64,000 nucleotides of DNA, from positions 77,465,986-77,529,985 of the forward strand of contig CM047426.1 of assembly GCA_026168455.1 (NCBI GenBank). Direction: 5' to 3'. This DNA comes from Theocolax elegans (lineage: Eukaryota; Arthropoda; Insecta; Hymenoptera; Cerocephalidae). Both the position numbers and the translations under genes were made by a program. A model generated the notes under the pieces. It worked only from the letters and a program-made list of their open reading frames with translations, was not told the DNA's origin and did no database searches. Every line of letters begins with the position of its first letter. Within the stretch, counting starts at the first letter, position 1. This document shows positions 12,099-24,400 of this stretch, piece after piece.

Positions 12099-15000
12099 GA
12101 AAAATTCCTTGATGATCTTTAAAGTGCAATACAAATAGAAAGCAGGAGGTACTTATGCATATTTATATAATTTTAAGTTACCCTTTCTTGAAAGGGGCAG
12201 TAACCAAATAAATAAATGATTGAATATATCTCTATTTTTAAAAAATATACACATATGTACCATAAACTTGTCTTTATAAGATGTAAAATTAATTTTTGAT
12301 ATAATGTATGACAGGTAGAAAATAAACTGAAGTATCAGAATATACAGGGCTTTATTAATGGTCATTTTTTACCAACAATCTTTCGTTTTTTTCTAAAGTG
12401 TCGTTTGCTTTTCGTATGTAAGTGTAAGTACGTGTAAGAGACGTGTGTACTGAGAAAGCGCAATTGTCCACAATGTTAACTTTTATACCCGTTTTTCGCA
12501 TTCTTCCACAGTTTCATAATGTATCTCACACGTTCGCATTATGCATAAATTGCGCCCATAAATATATATACTTTACAATTAATCATAAACAACGGAATTC
12601 GACCTTTCGGTTCGAAGAAAACGGAGATTCTTATGCCTTTGACGTTTAAAATCGCGATCAACGCGAATTCATCTATATCTTTCTCTCCTTTTTCATTCGT
12701 ATCTGGTATTTAACGGATAATAATAAATATCTCTCCTTTCCATATGTTAATTCATATTTATAAATTAATATGCATTTTAACTAAGATTTTTTTTATAAAA
12801 ATTATAATGACTAGATTTACTTATTTATGTTTAAAAAAAATTATCGATCACTTTGTAAATAATTAACGGAAGCTAATCTTTTTGGTGTATAGTTGCTCAG
12901 GTATGCGAGTTCAAGGGTTATATGTACTAAAGGTTAAAAGTTAAATTTAAGTATCGCTTTTTCAAGTATGCGATACATTGATTCGATTTCTTAATTATTA
13001 TACAAATACGATTTTATTAATTAATATTATTTGATTAATTAGTTTAGTATTAAACAGTAACAATAAACTTTCGTATTGGTGCCATTTCGATGAATGTAGT
13101 GTACATCTTCATTTCAACAAAGTTGATCTAACAAGGTTAAATGTATAAATTAATAATCAGATCAATATATCGCATCCCTCAATATCATAAGGAAATAAAC
13201 AACATATTTCAATCTTTCGCAAGACGTTTTGCGTCTACATTCTCTACTTGCTACGTCGATCAAGGTTCTTCTCATTTCAAGCAATGATTAAAGCAATTAT
13301 TCAAAGTAAACTGGATAATTGTAGATAGTCCATTCATCTTTTCTTTCTGCATGAATAAGAACAAATTATTTGTATATCAAAAATACTGAAAACCAAAGTA
13401 TAATGTATTATTTATAATTATCAATGTAAAATAAATTATACGTATAATTGGTAAATTTTTTTAGAAAAATAACCATATTAAAAAATAAATATTTGTATGT
13501 GATGATACATGACGTTCGTGTTAAATGGATTAATAATATTAAAGTCTAATGCTCTATTTTGTATATATTTTAAAACATAATGAAACCACGTAAATAATAA
13601 ATTTTGAAAATACGAATGGACTTCGTACGAGTCAAACATGTTTAATTTTGTGCCTCAATAACGTGCAAGACGTCCCAATATATTACCCACAACTATTTAT
13701 CACTTTTACTCATCCGCATATGCATTAATTACACGAAATATCTACCAAGTTATACCAAGCCAACTTTGCTTTTTAAAGTTTTGTCTCGAGTTTTAGGAAA
13801 AATTTCACTTCAATGATCGTGTTTTGTAGATTATTGAAAAAAATTCCTAGAAACTACTTTGATTTTCGTATTATCGTTATAATAATTCTTTAACATTTGT
13901 TTCCTTTTATTTTGCAAGAAAATATGCGTGTCTTTGGAATCACTGAAAGAATTTCTTTTCCATTTCCGGAGATTCACCAGAATATATTTATAATATATAT
14001 ATTTATATGTATAGTTACGTCAAACCGCGCGCACTTTATTATTTCTTTGGTCATTGCATATAATATTTTTCTTTGGATTTTCCTTTTTTTGTAATATTGT
14101 TTAACATTAAGTGCTTTTACCTTATCGCCTTTTGGTTTCATCGTTGAAAAGTGAATCTTTAATATTCATTATTACGAGATCGAACTATAGAAATGCTCTC
14201 GACAGCCATTAAAAACGTAATAAAAGTGACACGATAATTCGGAAGTTACAATCGACTTGCGACTTGTAACAATTATTCGTAGACAAAGTTATACCTTATG
14301 ACCTTACTTAAAACTGCAAAAAGTATGATTTATATTTATTGGTAAATTTTTTCTCAAACTTTTCTTATTTTTTTCCTGAAAAAATTGGGTCAATTTCCCT
14401 TCTCAATATGAGATATCAAAGTCTTGACCTACATCGGATTTATAAATTAAATGATTTAGTATACAGTGATTCGTAACGCTTGTAAAATAATAAATATACA
14501 TATATAGAAATGATAAGTAGAAAGTTCTAATAAACGCTGAAATTTACAATATATTAATTTATGTATATATTACAATCACATCTATTATAAATATCTAAAA
14601 GTGATGTCCTAATCAATGCTTTTTCAGTTTCTCGCTCACGTTCAAGACTTGGAAAATTGACCAACGACTAATATAAGAATCTGGTTTTTTTTTCACTTTT
14701 TCGAACGACGACATCGATGTGAAATATATCTTTGATTTAAATAAACTAACTGCTTAAGATTAAATCTGTAATATCATCACAAACTCAGTTTCTGATCACT
14801 TCACAATACAAAAATCACTAACAAAAATTAATAAAAAATTAAATTAACAACTTTACAGAATAATAGATTATAAGTAAAAAATGCATAATTACTGCTCATC
14901 AGAAACTGTGAATGTGATGGTATAGGTAGTTTATATTAGAATTAACAGTATGTATGTTATTACGCCGTTGTTTCTTAATATATTGTTTACCATTTAAATT

Positions 15001-15959
15001 TAGAATGGCTTGTCAAAAAAATTCATATCACTGACCAAGTCTCTGAAAATAGGTATATTGGTATTCTTAAGTTTTACATAATATTTTTTTTAATAAGAAA
15101 TAATGTTTTTCGAATGCAAGTATCGAAAACTGACCTAAAATTCTGTACTTTACAAAAGTCATTTTCTGAAATTGGTTGTTCCGTATGGAGTTTTTTTGAT
15201 AAGCAAACACTCTAAATTTTTTCTTAGTTTGAAAAAATTGTCGGAGCATGCAATCGTGCATTTATGTTATATATTATGTGTTTTTATCTTTTATTTAGGG
15301 CTAATGTCGGCCGACCCACGTGGCACTTCCAATTTGGCAGTAATGGCGATTTACAATTGTAATCGATTGATTTCGTATTTTGACTCGCCCGCTTACACTT
15401 TTATAACTGTAACTTTTCGATACTCTGCAAAAGTGACTTCTAGATCATTCACTTATTTCGGTAATTTTCCAATGTATTTGTTTCCTAAAAGAATTTTTTA
15501 TAGTTTCGCATCAATAATTTAAAAAATGTACTTTATAAAATTTTAATTTGATAATTACGATAAAAAAATTACAACTATAAATCTAACTATAATATCTTGA
15601 GATGATACCTAACGATTTACAATATTTTGTATATAAATGTAAATAAAAATATTTTTTTCAAATAAGAATGTTGGTATTTTCTCTTTGTAAATTTGTAGTT
15701 TTAAGAAAATATCATTACATTTTGCATTGTTAGAATTTAAAAATTATCATCATGCAAAGTGAATATTAGTATATGATATATGAAGTCACCTTTGGTTATT
15801 CTACAAGTTACTAAAAATTTCTGAACGGAGGAGATATAACAATAAATATAACATAATATTAATACTTTTGCAGTTTTTGTAACATTATCCACATAGAGTA
15901 TTTTGGTGAATAAATAATCTTGAAGATTGCTAATTCGAATGAAGAGTAACTGGTAAGTG

Positions 15960-16620
15960 GTGTAAGTAACGGAGCTCCGCTGGGTCGGCTACGAGTCATC
16001 AACGAATACGTCAATCTCCCTTTTTTCCCTTGCTCAATCGGATACGCAGAGAGATCGAAGGCAAGGCATCATTGTGCGTCAACTGACTGAGGAAATTCGC
16101 AATCCAACCCTGTGGTTTCCTCGGTTTTGTCTCAGAACAACTCAGAGCCATCCGGTCGAGGGAGCCCCGTCATGTCCCGTGATTGGTTCGATGCCTGGTG
16201 GCAGCCTCTGGAGTTGGCTAGCCGAGCCGTTGCGTTTGACGGTGACTGCGGTGCTGGCGCTCAGGACACTCTCCTCGGTCGTGGACGGGGTCAGGTCGAC
16301 CGCTGAGCTCGCAACTGCCGTCACGCCACCTGGAATAGTTTCGCACAGTCTAGTTGGCCCGCACACGTTTCGAAGGCTCACGGGGTGAAACCACAGTCTT
16401 TCTTATAATCTCTCTCCCCCTTTCTCTCTCTCTCTCTCTCTCTTTCTTTCTCCCTCCCTCTCCCTCTCCCTCTCCCAATCTGCTCCATGATCCTGTGACA
16501 CTCACAAAAACGTTTTCCTCAATCACTTTGGTATTTTGCCAATTCGGGATCCCATTACAGTAGATTCTCGCTAAGTTGTACGCAGTTAGCCTTCGAATGT
16601 TCGTAGTCAGATAGAGAAAT
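15960..16620. other. GC-rich island of unknown function between the two genes
   Basis: From about 15965 to 16390 the sequence becomes balanced in base content, with many CG pairs and no long simple repeats. A TC/CCCTCT-rich tract follows at about 16411-16478. Several frames on both strands stay open for 64-104 codons, as expected by chance in GC-rich DNA. None has a recognisable domain, and the frames overlap with no clear winner. It could be a promoter, a non-coding first exon or a lncRNA exon. Confidence 0.35.
16411..16478. repeat. TC / CCCTCT simple repeat
   Basis: A (TC)n run passes into CTCCC-rich hexamers, ending near CTCTCCCAATC. It is simple-sequence DNA at the right edge of the GC-rich island. 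Confidence 0.9.
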
Positions 16621-17629
16621 AGTAGCGCAGAGAGGCTGGTTCTACAATAGTTAGCTGCTGGTTTTAGTTATGCCATAATCATCTTGAAAATAAATTAATC
16701 GTAAAAAATATTAATCTGATACAACTAAGTTAGATAGATTTGGACAAAATTAAAGCTATACATTGAATTTCATTAAACTCTAACTGAAATTAGGTGCTTT
16801 ATATCGGCTAATAAAAAATGTAGAATAATAATTTGTACCATAATCAATAGTTTAAATATAAAGTTGTATTAGATTAGCATTTTTAGGATCAGAAATAATA
16901 TTAGTAATATATTCATTACATCCATAATGTTACAAATTCTAGTGAAGCCAAAATTTCCAACATGTTGATATGGTTAGACGTTAGAAACAAAAGAAAACTC
17001 AATATTATCGTTAGTATTCGCGTAGTTGTGATATAATAATTTGGAAAAAGAATTTGGGTTGACAGTCATAGAAACATTAATATAGAAATTAAATCGATGT
17101 TTTACATTGTAGGAAAGGTACGGTATAGTAATATCATTAAAGCAGAAATAAAACATGGGTTTTCACATGCGCAACAAGCTCAACAATCGTTAGAGTGGCG
17201 TTATATGAACATCAGTATTATTGTTATTGTCTATACACATTTATATGTATATATATCTGTATAAATGTTATAAAGCCTAATTTATAACTCGCTAATGTTA
17301 GAGTAATAATTAAACGCTATAAAACAATACTAATGCACTTTGTTATATTTTCGATTTGGACGAATGAAAGCTTAAAACGTAACCGTTATATATATGGAGA
17401 TACACTATTGCAGAAGCAGCCATTGTTTATCTCCTCCATGCAGAAAAGCACTTATTATTTGCAGAACGACGGCGACAAACTTGGCGTCGGCATTGATTAG
17501 TCGACAATCCGACGGACAGCCAGCTTTTGATTCTACAGCCAATTCAGCCTAGCGAATAGGTTATCGCGCGATTATAACATGCTCCCCGACACTCGTCCAA
17601 AAGTCGCTCGTTAATTTTTAATCGCTGTC

Positions 17630-17685
17630 TCCCACTTTTCCTCCCATTTTTCTCCCATTTTTCTCCCATTATTCTCCCTTAGCAA
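17630..17685. repeat. Short tandem CTCCCATTTTT repeat
   Basis: Four imperfect copies of an 11-base unit (CTCCCATTTTT and variants) stand head to tail. They lie about 170 bases past the channel gene's stop codon, so probably in its 3'UTR. On the transcribed strand the units read AAAAATGGGAG. Confidence 0.75.
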
Positions 17686-17855
17686 GAGTCTACTGTATCG
17701 TTAACGAAAAGCGTCTCCAGATTATAGTTGAGAACGAGAGAAGATCGATTTCTCCTTGGTCCAAGCGATATACGGAGCAACGACGAAATTTTTGTGAGTG
17801 TCGATCTCTTGACGCTACCTTAAATATAGTTTGATTTTTGGTTTGTTAAGCTCAG

Positions 17856-18424
17856 CTAACCTTGGTCCTTGGTGCCGTTGTTGCTGGGTGTTTCGTCGAG
17901 GCTGGGTTGTTGACTCTGGGTGGCCTCGTGACGTCGAGGAGGCACTACCTGATGGAGCGTTAAGTCGGGACTGCGCGTGGGCACGCTGCTCGCTCGCTGG
18001 AGCTGCTTTTTGCTTACGCGCGAGACAAGAGCCGAGGAAATCGGGTGCATCACGTTCTCGATGGGCAGCGTTGCCGAAGTGCACGCGCTGTTGTTTCCGC
18101 TACTTGTCGTCATCGCGGGTGTGGAAGACCGCGAAGCCGAGAATTTTTTGCGCTTTTTCCGTAGTGCTGCCATAGCAGGTCCGAAGGCGTAACTAAATAC
18201 GTGGTGACCTTCGTGGTGCTGCGATTGTTGGGATTGCTGATGCTGTTGATGCTGGTGCTGCTGCTGAGACGAATGGGAATGATGGGATTGGTGGTGAGGA
18301 TGATGCGGATGAGAGTCTTGAGACGGTACGTCCAGCGACGACTTGGAGTCGGACGAACCCTCGGAACGGGAACCTCCATCTTCTGAACCTGGCGAGTACA
18401 CTGAGTCTTCCGAACGTGAACGAC
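17856..18424 (-). CDS. Trpgamma: TRPgamma last exon: His/Gln-rich C-terminal tail and stop
   Basis: 188 residues, stop TAG at 17858-17856. It begins [17 protein letters not shown], then a tract dominated by His, Gln and Ser (for example [15 protein letters not shown] and [16 protein letters not shown]). A basic patch [15 protein letters not shown] follows, and the end is SNNGTKDQG. The acceptor is ATATGTACAG. Several long frames on the + strand and the two other - frames here are by-products of the repeat composition. Confidence 0.92.
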
Positions 18425-21400
18425 CTGTACATATCGTCGTAATTAATTTTTATATTCTTCAGCTATGTCTTAAACAACATAGATATGTTCCTAATTCGAT
18501 AGTTGTAAAGTTACATCAAATAAAAAAAAATGCTACTTAACGTTTGGTGTCACATACAACACACTAAGTAAAAAAAAAATCATTTCAAAATTTATAAAAA
18601 CGAATATTTTTAAAACAAATATATTCTAAATAAATTTTTAATTTAGTCGACCTTTCATAGCACATTTTTTTATTTGTGTATGTCAATTCGACATCCCCAT
18701 CAATAAATTTGTTGTTCTTATAATTTTAAAAATATTTTTGACATTTTCAATTTTTAATGAAAGCTAATATGAATTTATACAAATATTTAATAAAGAAAAA
18801 TATATGAAAAATAAAGTGTTGAATTGATGATATTTTAATTACCAATAAGCCTAGACACTCTCCCAGTCTTGGCAGCCTCGATAAGCGTACCCCATCGACG
18901 TTTCCGTGAGCTTCCCCTCGATTCCCTGGACTGTCTTTGACACGAAGCAAGTCCTGGAACGCTGTTCGTGCTAGTATGATGTGGGTTGCGTTTAGGGGTG
19001 GTTCCCGGGCCAAATATACCGCTGAGCGTGCTACCAAATATCTCGTGATGATGACCAGGTTGCTCATCCGGCGTCTGCTGTTGTTGCTGATTGCGCAAAC
19101 TCTGGATAAACTCAGCCACCGGAGGCAAAGTACCGCTGCCACTCGGTTGAGGAGCGATGTTGAAACCTTTCATCAGTCGACGTTCCTTTTGCCGGTTTTT
19201 CTTGCCGCCCACACCTACGGACAACTCTTTCACGCTACCGTCTACGGCATACAAAAAGGGAACCCGCAGGCGGACACTCAGAAGCGTGCTGCTACTAAAA
19301 GAAACTTAAAAATTCTGGGAGTAAGGTACGTGGATTGTTACTACTTCAATCGAGTTGCTTTTTTTAAATAATACATTTTTTTTGACAATTATTTGAAACG
19401 TTATAATGCTTAATGGAATTTATACAGGATAATGTCGAAATTTTTATGTAGCTCTATTAAGAACATGTATAAGAATATATATTTTATAAGAACAAATCAA
19501 AATTGATTTTTTACAAATAACTTGATTGAAGTATGTATAAAGAAATAAATAATCTAGCAACTATTGAACGTGCTTTATATGTAAACTAACTACACTATCT
19601 ATTTGCACAACTCAATAAACTATTTAAAACTTAATTTTATTAAACATTAATATTTAGCTTTACTATTTCAATTACTGCATAAAAATGATAAATTACATTT
19701 ATCTATATAAATAATCAAAAGAAAAAACCTGTTGTGAATTTTGTGAACTTTACGGCAAATGTCAAAAATTAAAAGTATGAAACATCAGCCATAGTCATAT
19801 TTCATGATCAATTATTAGTACTTTCGAAAGTTATAATTAAATGTAAACAAAAATGTTGAAGTATAAAAAGTAAAGTTAAGCAGACAAAGTAAGTTACCAA
19901 TTCGAAGTTTCGATAGATTAAAATATTAGTATAGTTTATCTGAAGTTATAATGAAGATCATTTGTCAGAGAATATTTTACAAGGCAATTGCCTCCACTTA
20001 AATAAGCAGTGTCCGACATCCGACGCGAACAGTGGAGGTCTCGAGTAGATACGCAAACCTGCTAATTAATCCAAGTGAAGATTAATTTCACATGTTATAT
20101 GAACTCGAAAGGTTTCAAGTTCTAAACCGTCTCTGCGAATATGGAACCAATAGATGCGCTTTGCGTAAAAACCAATTGTATTATTATTTTTCAAATCGCT
20201 ATCAATACGCGGATAGAAAATGGAATATCATGATAACATTACATTATTATATAAGGATCAAAAGAAGGCACACTTTAATCATTGGAAGACATTAATTTTC
20301 CATTTATAGTTTACTCAAACTTAATAAAATAATTTGGGAATTATATATCTACTATAACTACAGTCAGTAACTCAAAAATTCCTATAGGAACTTAAAATCT
20401 GGATAGTGCATATTTGACATGCATGACTGAAATAAACTATTATATATACTAACACATAATATATATTAAAAAAAAGTATATAATGGATAATATACGTATT
20501 TCAAAAAGTAGTATAAGTAACTTACATATTTTAATATGCTTAAAACATTACAATCTAATCTACAATTACCAAGTACTTGTCTAAATTCTTAATTTAAATG
20601 GATTTTAAAGTATTGACTCGATTAATTATTATTAATATTTGCTTACGAATTTTTATACTTAATAAAATACTATTTTAACGTAATAATGTATTTGTAACAT
20701 AAAATGCTCTTCCACAAATACATATAAAAATTTATTTAGTAAAAAAATAATTAACAGATTTCAGTGAAGTACTTGGTGTGTGTGTAATAAAATTGTGATT
20801 TGTGTCAACGACAATATTAAAATGTATAAATAATATTTCTAAACTATTTATTTAAATTAATTTAGAAGTCATTAACTGTAAACTGTAAGAGGTTACAGTA
20901 TTCCATCAATTAATTTAATTATAAATCACGATTTTACTTGACTTACATCTCTTATCATCAAAAAGAGGTCATACATATTACATAAATATGTATGTTATTT
21001 TTCATTTTAAAAACCTCATCATCGACAACTTATTATTACATAGTGTAATAGTAGGTCTTGATATACAAAAATCAACGTTTATTTTGTAGAATAATTCATC
21101 AATTATTCAAACCTTTTACTTCTTCAAAGATATAGAGCTTTATTTATTTTTATTCTACTTATATAAATTAATAATAATAAACGTGCATTAAATTAAGGAA
21201 TCGAAATGTGTAAAAACTTAAGATCAATAAAAGTGGTTGAATTGATAACTTATTATTATAAAATAGTAATAGTAAGTATTATACTTTTAGTTATTAGAAT
21301 TAATTTTAACTGCCAAAGTAGCTCTGAATACGTAATATTCAATTTTTACAATTTGTAAGAAAATTAGAAGTGTATTTTAACAAAGTGATCAAGCAAATAT

Positions 21401-24400
21401 CTGCGTTGAATAGTTTTGCTTAACATACTGATTCATGTGAATTAAATAGTTTGGAAATTATTAATAATTTTATTAATTTTACTTAATCGAGTAAGGCGAG
21501 TTTGCTCACAGCTCATCAAGTTTAAGTAAGCATTAGTGCTTCTTTTAAATGCATTGTAATTATAAAATATATAATTAATTATTGTATTATTTGGATTTGA
21601 GTTCCAGTTATTCCAGCATAGTTGACAATTTTCTTTTACAGATTCAATTTGAAATTCCTATTTTGATTAAAAAGTGATAAAATAGAACTTACTATTGAGA
21701 ATGACCATTGTAACAGTAACAATAATGTCATGTGATTTATAACCTCACCGTCCAAGCCTCTGGTTATTACTGGTTAAGTATGCAAAATATAAATTTCGCA
21801 AGAGACTTGTGAGGCAGGGATGATGATAAAGAGATAAAGACTCGCGATCGAGGCTCTATGAGCTCCTCGAGAGAACGTTCTACTCTCACCGGTACCCGTT
21901 CCGGAAGTGTGCTCCGTAGCCATTCCTGATTTCTGGAGGATGTTGATAAGCTCGCAACGGAACGCGCTGATGTCCTGCTTGATCTCGTTCATATCGTCCT
22001 CCGTAACACCCTCGTTCTCGGTTTTACGTTGCTCCACTGTCACGTATCGTCGTACGAGATTACGCATTATGCCCTGGTACCGAAAGTCCCGTTCAGAGGC
22101 TTGCTTTACTTTTCTCTGTGAAATGACGAATCGACAGGTATATTTTTATTTCGTATGCATTTTACAAACTATTAATGCTCTCATACTATAAATGTGACTT
22201 TGTATAAAGTTATAAATTTAAGTTTACCGTGATTGAATATAATTTCATATCAATTACTATATGATTATGCTTTGAAAATCAAACATTTCGTATTATACAT
22301 TATAATTGTTGAATTTATATTATAATATAAACTGCGTTCGAAATTTTTTATTCAAAGGAATTAAATTTGCTGTAATAATATTATTATTATAATTTATATT
22401 TTTAGAATTACACATATCAGATGCATGTTAAATTTAATCCAATTTTCTGTATCGTGATGTTGATCCACTATTCGAAATCAGCAATAAATCATAAATTAAA
22501 ATTGAAAAGAGAATGAATATTCCATGAAATCGACTGCGCGAGAGAAGCACAATTATTCAAGAGTAATACAAAGTTGAAAACTATGTAAAACCGTAGAAGG
22601 AAATGATATGATATTTTTTAATTAACTCGAAAGTCAAGACCTATGAAAAGACTTAATTGTGGTGAGGCAAGTCGTAAAGTTTGAACCGGATCGCACGTAT
22701 ATAGATATAGGGTACACGAAGATAACGATATTTCGAAACTTACTCGTATGGTGCGCATGTGCTCTTTTTTCGCGGCACGGCTGTGACCGCAAAGCTTCCT
22801 GTAAATCCATTGGATGACGTACCAGGCGCTCTTCGGTGTGGGAATGATGTTAAAGGGTGGCGGTACGGTGCCACCCTCTTCAAAGTAGCTTATCCAGAGC
22901 TTGCTACGCGCAAACTTCCATTCGATGTCGGCGCGCTCCTGCGAGTAGTCGATCGATCGGTTCGTATACTTTTGTTCTTATATGTCGAGTTTGGAGTGGA
23001 ATTTGGGTTTCTTGGGACTTTGGGAGGAATAACTTATTCGCTCTATTTCTAACTTAAATCTTACGGTTCTTTTTCACTATTGTGATTCCTAATTTATGTC
23101 TATTATGTTGGCGTTAATGTAGCTATTCGAAAAATGATCATTGCATATCTTAATAATATTGTAAGAATTATATTTGTCATTATCATCCATTTATCGTTAT
23201 TGCTATGCTTTTCATTTTATTCAAAATTTGTAAATTTGAGTACAATAATTTAAGTGCAAACAAAAATGTATACATTTATATTGTATAATGGATTTTGATG
23301 AAATGAGGTTTATTCTACAATTTAACCTGAAATTACGTGTTGCTTATTATTTTAACAATTTAGAAAATACTTACAGAAATTAACTGATAGGAATGATTCA
23401 TCATAGCGATGAGCAAATTCAACAATACTACGATATTTATAACAGAATATGTCCCGAACATCAGCATACCCCAGAACCTCGTAAACACTTTAATACCGTC
23501 CAATTCGAAGCTCTCGAGGTCAACTAGGCCGAAGACTGCCCAAAAGAGAGTTTGCGTCGTTTCGAAAAGGCTGTATTACGGAAGCAATAAATTAATATCG
23601 CTAAATTAATACGCTTTTTATTATATTAAAAGTTAAGAATATTTCTATTCGACAACGTTGTAATTATTTTGTCAAAATAAGAAACATTGCTACTACTTAA
23701 AATGTTAAATAATACATGTACACTTTGTAAATTGTTCTTACTTTGCAAACCTCCGCCAGACGATACAAGCGTTTGGATCACCTCCAGACACGTTTGCATT
23801 AGGCAAGTGCGCCATAGCAGTTGGACATCTCTTTTTCTCCATATCGGCATAATACCACAGTAATTGATTCAAACCTACATTAATTTATTTGTAATAGATA
23901 AATTTCGTAAGATTGTAAATAAAATCAATAATTTTTTAGTTGCGAGGTTCGCAATATGTAACACGTGACATTATTCTATTGCTGCAGACATTCGTCTGCA
24001 TCGTGTTAAAATAAATATTATTTACGTTATATACGAGTTGTGTGTACTTTTAAAAAATATATATACCGCAAGAGAAGGCGAAGAGGACGAGCACGTACAG
24101 GAAGAAAAATTTCATGATATCCATTACCATTCTTGAGAGTGAAACTTGTAGTGGCCCAAGATGTGGATTTACGGAGAAAATGTAGACAAGTTTTAACGAA
24201 CTAAAATTATAATATAAACATTTTATTTTAAACGTAAGTAATATTAAAAAGAGTAAAATAAATCTATTAATAATAAATAATTTAATTTGTTATTTCAAGG
24301 AAATAATGAAAAAAATAAGAAATTTATATGCAAAGTAATGTAGGTTGCAGTTATAATGTTACTAAACATATATACAATAATATAATTATTCATTGGTACA

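Larger units (their letters stand above)
11834..17855. other. Convergent intergenic region between spondin and the TRP channel gene
   Basis: It carries the 3'UTRs of both genes, one from each side. 12.1-15.9 kb is plain AT-rich DNA with chance open frames only. A GC-rich island at about 15.96-16.6 kb is unexplained (entered separately). 17.4-17.85 kb is moderately GC-rich and probably the 3'UTR of the channel gene. It includes four near-identical CTCCCATTTTT units at about 17630-17685. Confidence 0.6.

Noticed and set aside
15172..15522. A 116-aa + strand protein
   Set aside because: Phe/Leu/Ser-rich chance frame in AT-rich intergenic DNA without recognisable domain or neighbouring exons.
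16074..16388. A 104-aa + strand protein in the GC-rich island
   Set aside because: All frames on both strands are similarly open, there is no domain, and no splice structure ties it to other exons.
17831..18540. Several + strand and alternative-frame - strand proteins
   Set aside because: They are antisense or shifted readings of the repetitive His/Gln-rich last exon of TRPgamma.
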